Below, one piece after another: positions 45,300 through 55,625 of a stretch of 64,000 bases of DNA; position 1 is the first letter of the stretch, and each line of letters opens with the position of its first letter. Under the pieces are notes generated by a model, which saw nothing but the letters and a program-made list of their open reading frames with translations, was not told the DNA's origin and searched no databases. A program made the translations under genes and the position numbers. Source of the DNA: Motacilla alba alba (Eukaryota > Chordata > Aves > Passeriformes > Motacillidae); NCBI RefSeq assembly GCF_015832195.1, contig NC_052028.1, positions 3,205,501 to 3,269,500 on the forward strand. The letters run 5' to 3'.

Positions 45300-46265
45300 T
45301 GTCTGGTTCAGTGTCATCACAGCTCTGCCTGCCGCAGTGCCTGGTTCTTCGCCCAGTTCATGTCCAGTTTGGTGCCTGGTGCAGCACCCAGTGCAGCAGC
45401 TCCCAGTCAGTGCCCACTGCAGCACGGCCCAGCCTGGTGCCCAGTTCTTTGCCTGGTTTGGTACCCAGTTCCGTGCTCACTGCAGCAGTGCTTGGCGCTG
45501 TGGCACAGTTCTGTGCTGGTTCCATGCCCACTTGTTTGCCCAGTCCAGTGCCCAGTCTGGTCCCTGGCTCAGTGCCTGGTTCTGAGCTTGGTTCCGTATC
45601 TGCTCCAGTGTCTGGTTGCTTGCCCAGCCTGGTACCTGGTTCAGTGCCAGTTCAGTGCACGATTGTTTGCCTTGCCTGGTACCTGGTTGTTTGCCCCAGT
45701 GCTTTCCCAGCCCATTGCTTGGCTGTTTGCCTGGTCTGCTTCCAAATCCAGTGCCCAGTCTGGTGCCCAGCTGTTTGCCCGGTCCAGTTCTCAGTCTGGT
45801 GCCCTGCTCAGTGCCCGGCTGTTCGCCTGCTCCGGTGCCCTGCTCAGTGCCCGGCTGTTTGCCTGCTCCAGTGCCCTGCTCAGTGCCCGGCTGTTCGCCT
45901 GCTCCGGTGCCCTGCTCAGTGCCCGGCTGTTCGCCTGCTCCGGTGCCCTGCTCAGTGCCCGGCTGTTTGCCTGCTCCAGTGCCCTGCTCAGTGCCCGGCT
46001 GTTTTCCCAGGGCAGTGCTCGGCTATTTTTCCTGCTCAGTGCCCTGCTCACTGCCCGTTCCAGTGCCCAGCTGTTTGCCCTGCTCAGTGCCCTGCTCAGT
46101 GCCCGCTCCGGTGCCCAGCTGTTTTCCCTGGGCAGTGCCCTGCTCAGTGCCCGCTCCGGTGCCCGGCTGTTTGCCCTGGCAGTGCCCTCTCCGGTGCTCT
46201 GCTCAGTGCCGGGCTGTTTTCCCTGGGCAGTGCTCGGCTGTTTGCCCTGCTCGGTGCCCGCTCCG
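45300..46265. repeat. Minisatellite, about 18-bp ancestral and 36-bp core unit
   Basis: About 965 bp. Six nearly identical 36-bp copies start at 45801, 45837, 45873, 45909, 45945 and 45981, each beginning GCCCTGCTCAGTGCCC and containing GGCTGTT(C/T)GCCTGCTCC. The outer parts (45300-45800 and 46017-46265) are diverged units of about 18 bp with a CAGTGCCCAGCTGTTTGCC theme. Because 36 is divisible by 3, frames stay open on both strands. These explain the 711-codon + frame. Confidence 0.95.
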
Positions 46266-47450
46266 GTGCCCGGCCGGCCGCGCCCTCCCGCCGCCGCCCC
46301 CGGCCGAGCGGCTCCGCGGCCGTGCTGGTCCAGGCCGGCTCTTCGGGGCAGCGCGGCGCGGGCGGCGCCAGGCGGGTGCGCGGTGCCACCGGCGGGTCCC
46401 CGGGCCGCCGCCGCCCGACATTGGCTGGAAACTGGAGCAGCGCGGCGGGGACGGTCGATGCCGATCGATCGCGGCGCGGGCGGCACCGCACGGCACGGCC
46501 CCTGCGCGGCCCCGCACGGCAGCGGCACCCCGGGGTCCCCGCTCCGCGCCGCCCCGCAGCCCCCCGGGGATGCGCAGCCCCCCGAGAGCGGGGCCGGGCA
46601 GGGGGTGAGGCGGGAGCCCGTCCCCGGGGTGCTCTGCCCGCACCGGCGGGACCCGCCTGGGGGCCGCGCGGGACTCCGGGAGTTTTCCCGGGTGGTGCCG
46701 CCCGGTGCCCGCGTCCTTGCGAGCCGGTGGGACGGGGACGGGCGGCGTCAGCCCGTACCCCAACCCCAGGGCCACCCCTTCGCCCTCCCCGGCCCTTCCT
46801 CCCGCTGAAGGGAGCAGCTGGGACACCGCACTCGCGGTCTCTCGCCGCAAGTTCTGGAGCTGGACCTGTCCTTCCCAGCGGCCCCGCTCCACGGCCGGCT
46901 CCGTGCAGTCGTCCCCAGCACCGGGTACACAGAGCTCCACGAGCGGCCAGCGGCGCTGGGACGCGGCCGAGGGGCCGTGCCCGCCCAGACCCGCACGCTC
47001 CCCGCACCCCCGGCAGCCCCGAGCATCCGCCGTTCCCGGAGCTGGCGAGGGCTTTGCTCCGGCTGCTGCCGCCGGGCTGCTGCCGCACAGGGGACGGTGC
47101 CCAAAGTTTCCTTCCTCGCAGCAGAAAAAGCTTTTTTAATCGAGGAGAGCAGAGCGGCGGCCTCGCAGTGCTCATGCGTGGGGGCAGCGCAGCCCGCTCC
47201 CCGCTTCCAGCCGCCCGCAGCGATGGCCGTGTCCGCGTCCCTGCCCTTTATCTCTCCCAGCCAGAGCCGGGTTTCCAGGGCCGGGGACGCGGTGCCGGCT
47301 GTATCCCGGCGGCGCGGACACGGCAGCAACATCTCTCCTGCCCGGCCTGGGGGATCCGCCGGGATCCTGCGGTGCGGATGCCCGGCCCCCGACGCCGGAG
47401 CAGGGAGAGCTACTTTTCCCGAGACTGCCGGTAATTAATGGCAGAAGGAG
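46266..47450. promoter_or_regulatory. Large CpG island
   Basis: About 1.2 kb, densest at 46266-46730, directly adjoining the minisatellite. A possible + strand splice donor (GCAGGG followed by GGTGAGG) lies at about 46604, and an ATG lies at 46459. The peptide between them is Arg/Pro/Gly/Ala-rich and matches nothing I know, so neither direction nor gene is assigned. Confidence 0.6.
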
Positions 47451-47574
47451 CTGAGCGGGCGGCGCTCGGGAAGGGGTTTAGCCCTGGAGCCGGCAGTTCT
47501 GCACGGAGACCCCTGCCCAGAGCAGGCAGCCCCGGCCGCTGCCGCATCTGAAGTCGCTGGGTGAGGGCGGCACC

Positions 47575-47650
47575 AAAGTTTCGCCGGGTTCTGCTCTTGT
47601 TTGACAGTGATTTCAATAATAATGCTGGAGGGTCCTGTGGCAGCAGGAAC
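47575..47650. promoter_or_regulatory. Short AT-rich enhancer-like block
   Basis: GCTCTTGTTTGACAGTGATTT near 47591 (MEIS-type TTGACAG) followed by CAATAATAATGCTGG. Located just beyond the CpG island. Confidence 0.3.
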
Positions 47651-47739
47651 CCCGGGGGGCTGAGCGTCCCCTGGGGAGGGGCGGAGTGGGGGGCGGCATT
47701 TAAATCCAGGAGATTGTGAAGACTTGGTAAGAAAAAAAC

Positions 47740-47812
47740 CAACCAACCCCCCCCCCAAAAAAAAAAAAAAAAACAAAAAAACAAAAAAAACAAAAAAAAC
47801 AAACCCAAAAAA
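47740..47812. repeat. C10 and A-rich low-complexity run
   Basis: A C-run followed by A19 and CAAAAAAA units. No retroposon body identified. Confidence 0.85.
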
Positions 47813-47879
47813 TCCCCCACGGCTGAATAAAATGCGAAATCGTGCTCCTGGATTTGCTCTCCGCGGCTTTTTGCCCCCG

Positions 47880-48075
47880 TGGAATTAGCAGGCGTCTGGG
47901 GAGGAGGTCACGGCGCTGTGCATCAGGGCAGGCGCGGGCCCATCCTTCCCTAATTTATTTTTTCTTAAAAGAAAAGAAAAAATCCTTTATTTGGCAACTC
48001 CTGCATGATTCGAGTTAGCATTTCACAGCTATTTAACACCTGGTTACAGCGTCTGCGGCAGAAGCGCTGATGCTC
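47880..48075. promoter_or_regulatory. AT-rich enhancer-like block
   Basis: CCCTAATTTATTTTTTCTT near 47949, CCTTTATTTGGCAACTCCTG near 47983 and GAGTTAGCATTTCACAGC near 48011, then CTATTTAACACCTGG. AT-rich with retained CpGs, no frame. Candidate conserved element. Confidence 0.35.
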
Positions 48076-48279
48076 CAGCTCGGCACCCGCTCCGCATGGC
48101 GGGATCTGCCCCTTCCCGCAGGCGGGGACCAGCCGGATTTATTTTCCCTCCATTCCAGGCAGGGATTTAAGGCAGGAGATGCTCTGCGTGACTTTGTCGG
48201 GGGTTTCTCCCGGCCCTGCCCGGCGGAGTGAGCCCCCAGCTCTCCCCTCAGCTGTCCCCCAGCGCCGCCCCTCGCCCCG

Positions 48280-48480
48280 TCCAGCTGCCATTACGGTCGG
48301 GTGGGAATCGACTCAAGTCCTTAAACCCCAAGAGTTAATCAAAGTGCTTTGAATATGTAAATGCTGAGTATTGTTTATCATTGCCTAGAGCTGATACAGC
48401 AGTTTTCCTGCTCAAAGCCCCGTTCAGATGGGAGCTCATGAAAATTCACAACAGCCTCGCAAATAGGTGATGGGGATTAT
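48280..48480. promoter_or_regulatory. TCF/LEF, POU and FOX/SOX motif cluster (enhancer candidate)
   Basis: Two TCF/LEF motifs face each other with a 2-bp gap: ATCAAAG at 48338-48344 and CTTTGAA at 48347-48353. They are followed by an octamer-like ATGTAAAT at about 48355, then TATTGTTTATC at 48369-48379 (overlapping SOX and FOX cores). AT-rich, unlike its CpG-rich surroundings. No frame or repeat. Confidence 0.45.
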
Positions 48481-48559
48481 TACCCCCGTCTTCCAAACGA
48501 GAAGGGGAGGAAGAGCAGCGGAGGGATGCTCCCCGTGGCAGCGGGGATGGGCGATGGAG

Positions 48560-48840
48560 GTCAGTGCTGGTCCATCCCAATAGGTGTAAAGCAGCTCTTG
48601 CTTCATTTCCTCCGGCCAGGCGTTTGCCCTGGGCTGCCTGGGCTGCAGACGGTGCTGGCGATGCAGCCCTCGATGGCCGGGTGTGACACTCGCTTAAATA
48701 TACACCGTGCTGGCACCAGGCAGGGAATTCCAGGCAGGCAACACACAATTTTCCATGAGGTTCTTCGGCAAGACCTCCAGCAATGAGTTCTCTGTCAATT
48801 AATACAACAATGAGCTTGGTGGGGATCTGTGGGAGTGCAG
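48560..48840. promoter_or_regulatory. AT-rich enhancer-like block
   Basis: Includes ACTCGCTTAAATATACACCG near 48688, CACACAATTTTCCATGAGG near 48743 and CTGTCAATTAATACAACAATG near 48792 (homeodomain and SOX-like ACAAT). Candidate conserved element. Confidence 0.35.
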
Positions 48841-51146
48841 GGGGGCCAGGGCAAGGGAGAGGAGTCTGTGCCCCACGGGAAGAGGCAAATCGGTCTGTGG
48901 GTCTCAGCAGGACTCCCTGGGCACAGACGTCCCTGGCTGTGCAGGCAGGGGGATGCCAGGATGGGGAGAAGGCTCTCCCATCACTCAGCTCCTCTGCGTA
49001 AGGGCTCTCTAGGGGGGACCATGGGGCTGGAGACCCCCGTCTGACTCCAAACACATCCCCAAGAGCTCATCCCACGGTGCTTCCCACCCGCATTCCTGTG
49101 GGTCAACCTGTTGACACCAATGCCTGCAAGACCTTTTGCCCTCAGCCCGAGCAGAGTGCCTCTGCATCCAAGGAGATGCCCCAGTTTTGGGTTCCTCTTG
49201 TGCAGAGCAGCTGACCTGGAGGTCCAGGGCAGCCTCCTGCCTCGTGTGCCGTGCCTGCAGCAGAGCTGCCAACCTCAGGGGAGGCTGGGGGACAGCTGGG
49301 AGCAGGACGTGTCTCAGCCAGCCAAATTTAATCCTCCTACGTTAGCAAGGCTTAAAATAGGCTCCCTGCAGCATCCATGAGGGTGGTGGAGTTGGCCTAC
49401 TCCAGCCCTCCCAAGTATTTTGGGGAAGCAGGGATGGCTGTTTTGCAGACAAGCACAGCTGGGAGGAACTGAGCTGTGCTGTCAGGGTGTCCTTTGCTGA
49501 AGCCGTTCCAGGAATTAAACACACCTTGTGGTACCCTCACCCCTCTAACCTCCCACTGCCACCTCTCAGAGTGCCACCTTCTCCCTTGCCATTCCTTCAC
49601 AGCCCTTTCCTGCTCTCTCCCATGGTCAGAGGATTCATTTTTCCCTGCACCTCATGGAAATGATCCCTTTTGGTTAAGCCCAGCTTATGGTCTGGTCCTG
49701 ATCCCCCCTCCAGCAGCTGCCCAGAGGAGATGCCATCCTGAGAAGTGGCTGGCCAGGACATGACCTGGGCAGAAAGCCACGGAGGAGCCCTTGGAGCAAG
49801 GCAGGTGAGGTGACACGCTCGAGGAGCCGTGTTGGGAGCTCTGGGGACACAAAGGTATCGTGCAGTGCTCATCTTGTGGAGAGACTCGCTCCATGTCCCA
49901 GGGATGCTGGCTGTCTCCTCAGTGCTGGCTGCATGGTGGGGGCCCCCAGGCGTCACTGCCTTGGGCAGGTCCCAGCAGCTCCCTGGGCAGGGCAGGACGG
50001 TGGCTCCAGGAGAACAGGTTCCTCTGCACCTCACCCCCAGGACCCACTCAGGCGGGGGGATGCAGGGGCTTGGTCTGTGTGTTGGTGCCTCCTGGGGACC
50101 AAACTCTGCTGGGGTTTGGGGGCTCCTGGGAGAAGGCTGCTCCTGGTCCAGCAGTGCCTTTGGCAGTGCCCGTGGTCACTGGTGCAGCTCAGTCACTGCT
50201 GCTTCATCCACCCCACAGGCTCTGCCTTCCTCCTGCTGGCTCCCTGCCACAGCACCGGCTCTCCATCCCTTCCTGTCCACAGGCAGGGGCTCCCCTCGAG
50301 CTCTGCCCTCCCTGCCTCACCCCGTGCCTGCCTTCCCATGGCACCTGGGGGTTTAAAGAAGCCATTTTCCCTTTTCTCCTTTCTGTGTGCAGCCTCTCCA
50401 TGGGCCCACGCACCAGCTGGGCCCCCCACCATGCTACTCCCACCAGCCCTGCTGTGCTGCCTGATGCCTTCCTGCCTTCACCTGGTGGGGCCAAGCCCTG
50501 CATGGGCAGGCAGTGAGCACAGAAGAGGTGGGAGAAGCCTCATCTCCCTTTGTCATCCCTCCAGAGCTGCTCTCCACCTACCTGGTGGAGCCCTGAGTGA
50601 GCTGCCTGTCTTCCCCATGAACCACTCTGTGAGCATCCCCCCGGGGAATCCTCTGGAATGAACTCCCCTTGGCAGGAGCAAAACTTCCTCAGGAAAGAGT
50701 GCAGAGACAAATTCCTGTGTTCTCCTGGGCTCTGCCAAGCTCCCTGAGCTGGGAGCATCACAGGGTTGCACCGAGGCAGCAGACACCCCAGTGTGCCACT
50801 TTGCTTTTTCCTCCATGTCCCCAAAGGATCCCCAAAGTACCCTTTAGGACCCCTCTAGGCCATTAGAATCCTTATTCACGTGCAGTCCAACCTCCCATCT
50901 GCATCCATCCCTGCCAGCACAGCAGTCCTGTGGGCGCTGCTCTGTCTGCCCAGGGTCCCCATGTCACAGCTGGGGCTCTAAAGGAAAACAAAACCCCAGA
51001 ACAGCCCCTGGTTGTGCGCCTCTGTGAGGAGGAAGGGTTTTGTCCTGGAGAAGTGGTGGCACATCCGTTGGTTGGGGTGGCAGGGCTGGCCACCCTCAGT
51101 GGTGACCATTCCTCCGTCCTGGCTCCAGCGCCTGGCCCAGCCCCGA
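48841..51146. other. Unique non-genic DNA
   Basis: A CAG followed by GTGAGG donor-like site at 49805 has an open frame behind it but no other exon support. No gene or repeat called. Confidence 0.4.
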
Positions 51147-51236
51147 GGGGCTCACACAGCTGCACTCATGGACCACTGTCCTGCTTCTCGTGGGGCTCAC
51201 ACAGCTGCACTCATGCACCGCTGTCCTGCTTCTCGT
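51147..51236. repeat. 45-bp tandem duplication
   Basis: Two adjacent 45-bp copies, 51147-51191 and 51192-51236, both starting GGGGCTCACACAGCTGCACT and differing at about two positions. A recent duplication. Confidence 0.93.
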
Positions 51237-51719
51237 GGGGCCGGCAGCTCTTGAGACACGGTGAGGGGGGAAAGGAGTCTGCAGGGGATGGAAGGAGCTG
51301 GTGAGGGAATCTAAAGGATATAGGAACTCCCTGAAACATGGAGGAAAAGGAAAATGGTTTCTCCATAGCAATGGCAAAGAATTGGTGAGGAGAGGCATTG
51401 AAGAATGGGGGATACTCCATTTGTGCTCAGAAACCCACTGGGACACAACAGCTGTTGAGCAGCTGTCCCAGGACAGTCCCAAAACATCAGCTGTCCCATC
51501 ATCTGGACACGGGTACCAGCGGCAGCCATCAGCTGGAGGCACACATGGAGCACTCGGGATGCTTGGGGGCACCTGGGAATCCACAGCACACCAGTGGCAC
51601 GGGAAAAGAGGAGCTGGCATTTTCAAGGACGCTGTGGGACATCCTTGCTCGTGACCTGGATAAATACAAAACGGGAAGGAGAACGGGGGACCCTGACTGA
51701 CCAAGAGGGGCAGAAAGCA
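51237..51719. other. Unique non-genic DNA
   Basis: Nothing recognised. Confidence 0.4.
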
Positions 51720-51839
51720 GCGTGTTTTTTGCCAGACCAAAACCATGAGTTAGGTCTTGTCCAGTCCCGAGGAAATCCCGTGCTGCCGGAGCTGGGGCTG
51801 GTAGCAGGAAGGCGGCTGCCAGGACCGGCTTCCGCAAGA

Positions 51840-51985
51840 CTTCCTCTCCCATGGCCCTTCGTTAGGGAATTAGGACGTAACGAGACGAAGGCAGCAGAGA
51901 GGAAGCGAGCGCCCGGGGAGCCGCCGCTGGGGGAGCTTCGGGGCTCTGCCCTGGCCCTGCTTGCTCTCATTAGGCAGGGGGGAGG
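51840..51985. promoter_or_regulatory. CpG-retaining enhancer-like block
   Basis: CTTCGTTAGGGAATTAGGACG near 51858, GTAACGAGACGAAGGC near 51877 and GCTCTCATTAGGCAGG near 51963. Homeodomain-like TAAT cores in CpG-rich DNA. Confidence 0.25.
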
Positions 51986-52129
51986 AAGAGCAGGCAGGCG
52001 CTGGCAGGCGAGCCGTGGCTCGGGGGAAGCGTGGCCACACGGATGCCTGGAGCCGCCCGGAGGGTGCCCAGCCACGGGGCAACCAGGATACCCCAGGAGC
52101 CAGGCCAGCAGGGAGTGAGCATGGAGCTG

Positions 52130-52400
52130 GGGAGCAGTGGGAGCAGCGGGAGCAGTGGGATCATGGGGAGCAGTGAGAGCAGTGGGATCATGGGGAGCAG
52201 TGGGATCAGCAGGAGCAGCAGGAGCAGTGAGAGCAGTGGGATCATGGGGAGCAGTGGGATCAGCAGGAGCAGCAGGAGCAGTGAGAGCAGTGGGATCATG
52301 GGGAGCAGTGGGATGAGTGGGAGCAGCAGGAGCAGTGAGAGTAGTGGGATCATGGGGAACACTGGGATCAACGGGAGCAGTGGGATCAGCGGGAGCAGCA
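52130..52400. repeat. 9-bp minisatellite with 54-bp higher-order unit
   Basis: Built of 9-bp units GGGAGCAGT, GGGATCATG, GAGAGCAGT and AGGAGCAGC, grouped into a 54-bp higher-order repeat that recurs three to four times. On + it reads as Ser-Ser-Gly-Ile-Met-Gly-Ser-Ser type peptides and on - as Leu-Leu-Pro-Leu-Ile-Pro; both are repeat by-products. Confidence 0.95.
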
Positions 52401-53139
52401 GCACGTGGGTGTGCAGGCTCCATGCCATGGACAGAGGGTTGGGCACAGAGCTGATCAGCCTGGCACGGGGCATCAGGCACATGCCACCAGCTAAACCCGC
52501 ATGGGGCCCTCTCTAGGCTCAGTGTGGGCAGGGGTCCAGCACCCATCCCAGCCACGGGCACCCTCAGGAGTGAGGGGCTGAGCCCCAAAGGGGGTGGGAT
52601 GGAGAGCATGTATCCACAGAGCTGGAGCTCGTGAGGGTGGATGTCTTGGATCCCATGTGAGTGGGCGGGGTGGATGGAGTCTGTGGGGATGGGTGTGTTG
52701 GATCCTGGGGGAGTGGATGAGCTGGAGCTCATGTGGGATACTCGGAGCCCCTCATCTGCCCCCGGAATCCCCCTCGCACCCCCGCTGTAGGATGTTGTTC
52801 CATCCACACCTCCCTGGGACAGCCTGGTCTTCGCCCTTCCAGGCTCCAGTCTGGATGTGGCCCCAGCTCTATACCAGCTCCAGCTCCAGCTCCAGCTGCA
52901 GCACCCACAACCAGCAGGTGACAACGATGGAATAGCCCCAGCTGCTCTCCTGGGGGGGCTCTGAGCCCACTGCCCCCTCTCTCCTGGGATCAGGGAGGCT
53001 GAATCCCCCCCATGACATCCTTCCAGCTCCATCTCTGGGAGCTGCTGGCCTTTCCAAGCTGAGCAGAGGGAAACACCTGCCCTCCCAACCTGGCTCCCCG
53101 TGTCCTCCCCACGCAGGGGCAGGACGGGCAGCAGGGACG
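52401..53139. other. Non-genic; short (CTCCAG)n
   Basis: A CAGCTC hexanucleotide run lies at 52864-52895. Nothing else recognised. Confidence 0.45.
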
Positions 53140-53300
53140 GCGCTTTCAGTCGCTCGCTATTTTTAATTGCTCTTTCCCAGAAAGGCTGGTGCAGGCTCCT
53201 AAAGCTGCTTCCAGCTGGGAGTTTGGAAAGCTGGTTCCAGTTAGGCGCCCGGCGCTCGCTGCGCTCGGAGCTGTTATTTTTAGAAGGGCTGAAGGCAACA
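53140..53300. promoter_or_regulatory. Paired MEF2 motifs (enhancer candidate)
   Basis: Two perfect matches to the MEF2 consensus YTAWWWWTAR: CTATTTTTAA at 53157-53166 and TTATTTTTAG at 53274-53283. Between them lie GGGAGTTTGGAAAGCTGGTTC and a CpG-rich stretch. No frame or repeat. Confidence 0.4.
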
Positions 53301-54169
53301 GCCCCGCTCCCCAGGCTGCTGCTCGGCTCTGGCCACGTCCCCTGGTCGGCAGGACCCCTCCGGACCCTCGGCTGGGGACATCTTGGCGGCGTGATTTTAT
53401 GACTGCCCTTTTTCCTGGTGCTTTTTTGGCAGGGAGGGACTTTCATCTCCCCGTGTCAAGCTGTGCGGCCAGGAAGACCAAAGGCAGAGGATGTGAGCAG
53501 TGGTCATCCCTGAAGGGCCGGGGCGCAGAGCAGCATCTTCTGGTTTCAATTAAAAACCATCCGCTGGCAAAGTTTGATGGCGTGAGCGGTGCCTGGGCCA
53601 GGACAAGAGCAGCAGGGAGCGTCGCCAGGGCAGCGACCGGCACCGGGGCCGGGGCTGCCCACGGCACTGACAGGGCTCCTGGCCGCGCCCGAGCTCCGCC
53701 CCACGCCCGGGCTCCGTCCTCGCCTCTCTTCCCCTGCTCCTCCTGCCTCCTCCCCTCTCCCCAGGGACCCCAGCGCCGCGCTCTGCCATCTCTTGCTCAC
53801 CCCATCGATGGCCATGACCCCTTAGAGCCTTTCCCATGCTCAGCCTCACTGAGGTTCCCCATGGCTGCCCAGTTTGGGAGGGAGTGGGGCAGAGGGCTGG
53901 GGGTCCCCCAGAGCAGATTATCCCAGGGGATAACATCCCATCCATTCCCGGGCCCTGCCATAGACCCCGGACATTTGCCACGGGGACCGTCCCCTCTCTG
54001 TGAGCCCCGTCTCTCTGCCACGGGGCTCACCCCGTCACTGCGACCCCCCAGCCCAGTTCCAGGGGCTCACCCTCTGCACCACCCTCCCTCCTCTTCCATG
54101 GCACTCACCCTCTCCCATGACTCCATCCTCATCCCATCCCCAGCCCTCCTCTGCAGGGTCACCCCTCTG
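53301..54169. other. Unique non-genic DNA
   Basis: CpG-retaining at 53480-53720 but no exon supported. Confidence 0.4.
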
Positions 54170-54760
54170 CTGTGACCCCATCCCCGCGCTGAGGGGCTCC
54201 CCAGCCCCCCGAGCCGCGCTGCCTCCCCCCGGCAGCGATCCTCTCGGCACATCAAACCCGCCCAGCCCGAGCCCGGCGCGGCCGCTAATCAGCTGGATTA
54301 TCTGCGCCCCCATTCTTCACCGCTCGCCGCTGTCGGTGCTGCCCCGCCCGGGCGCGGGGGCTCATCCCACCGCCCTCCTCCTCCTCCTCCTCCTCCCCGG
54401 CAGCCACCTCCATCCTTCCTTCCCACCCTGCGGCCCCGCCGCCCCCCCGGCCGGAGCGCGGCCAGCTGGCTTTGCCTGCATTTCGGCTTCAACCTCCCCC
54501 AAGGATTCCTAAATCTGATAAGGGAGGGGGGTGCTGCTTTCAAAGGAGCGGGGTTGACCTTTGCCGCTGCAACGAGAGCCGCATGGAGGAAAAAAATTGG
54601 CTGCGGCGAGCGGGGGGGAGCGAGCGAGCGAGCTGCTGTGGTTTTACAATCCCTAAATAACGCCGGGAGCTGAGCTGTAAACACATGGCGGTATTGCCTG
54701 AGCGTGTCCGCACCCCCTCGATGGAAACCCAGCCTGGAAAATACTCCGACCTTAAAGGAG
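54170..54760. promoter_or_regulatory. CpG island with AT-rich core
   Basis: CpG-rich at 54220-54640, with (CTC)n at about 54374-54397. An AT-rich core at 54490-54700 includes CTAAATCTGATAAGGG, TTTACAATCCCTAAATAACG and TGTAAACACATGG (FOX core TGTAAACA at about 54676). Candidate promoter or enhancer; no exon recognised. Confidence 0.4.
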
Positions 54761-54761
54761 G

Positions 54762-54862
54762 GGGAAAAAAAAGGCAAAGAAAACAGCTTTGTCGGAAAAA
54801 AAAAAAAAAGAAAAAGAAAAAAGAAAAAAAGAGAGAGAGAGAGAAAAAAAGGAAGAAATCTC
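54762..54862. repeat. A-rich and (GA)n low-complexity run
   Basis: Interrupted A-runs with a GAGAGAGAGAGAGA segment near 54830-54844. Confidence 0.85.
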
Positions 54863-55329
54863 CTGAATTATTTAGCGAACGGTTCCAATCCGACGGCTAA
54901 TTCTGCCGGCAGACGCCGGCGGCCGGAGCCTGGGTTGGCAGATGATGGCTATCGGCGGGCGCTGGCGGCGGGAGCGGGGTGGTCCCAGCCCGGGGGGGCC
55001 AGCGGCGCCGCAGGGGTGCAGGGCAGAGCAGGGAGCCCCGGCGGGTGTCACCCTGCCTGCTGGTGTCCCTCATTCCCTGGTGACGGGGCACTGAGCACCC
55101 CAGCAGCAGAAGGGAGGTGCTCCCACACAGCCCCTCGCCCCCGCGCATCCCACGGAGACACGCAGAGAGGAAACTGCATCGCCTGGAATGGGCCCCGGCC
55201 CCAGCGCCCCCTCCTCCGGCACCCCCAGCCCATGGGCACCCCAAAAGCTCCCCTGTGCCCGGCCAGCTCCCCGCAGCGCCCCAGCAGCCGGGGAGAGCTG
55301 CCACCCCGTCCCTTCTCACCTGCTTCTTC
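54863..55329. other. CpG-rich non-genic DNA
   Basis: CpG-rich near 54890-55050 (TTTAGCGAACGGTTCCAATCC near 54871), then CpG-poor. No exon. Confidence 0.35.
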
Positions 55330-55625
55330 CCATTTTTTTTTTTCCCTCGGAAGCAACTAACACTTTTCTTTGAAGAGCAACAGATGAGCGAGACCCTCCC
55401 AGCGCCTTTTATGATGTTAAATTTATTGCCTGGCTCCACAATTGCCATTTTAATGACGAACGCTCCCACGGCTTTAACGCGGCTGAGTGCTGGCATTGAA
55501 AACAGAAGCCGGGGGGGACACGCTGTCTCCGGTCTCCTGGAGGAGAACGGATTCCAGCCCTTTTCCTGATCCTTGCACAAAGTTTTGCCAAATAGATAAT
55601 GTGTTTTATAATTTCCAGACGGTGC
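55330..55625. promoter_or_regulatory. Strong enhancer-like block with CDX/HOX-type sites
   Basis: Nearly 300 bp of AT-rich, CpG-retaining unique sequence. Motifs: CCTTTTATGATGTTAAATTT near 55405 (HOX/CDX TTTATG), CAATTGCCATTTTAATGACG near 55439, GGCTTTAACGCGGCTGAG near 55470 and GCCAAATAGATAATGTGTTTT near 55588 (GATA-type). No repeat family and no useful frame. One of the best candidates for an ultraconserved-type element here. Confidence 0.45.

Noticed and set aside
45801..46016. Regular repeats considered as a CRISPR array
   Set aside because: Copies are contiguous without unique spacers, the genome is avian, and no cas genes exist; it is a minisatellite.
45299..47434. 711-codon open frame on + with a repeated 12-residue peptide
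   Set aside because: The repetition is the 36-bp minisatellite (period divisible by three) continued by CpG-island DNA. The - strand is open too. No signal peptide or family resemblance supports a repeat protein.
49711..49805. Possible internal exon between a CCTCCAG acceptor and a CAG/GTGAGG donor on +
   Set aside because: Such pairs occur by chance at this density. The peptide matches nothing and no partner exon was found.
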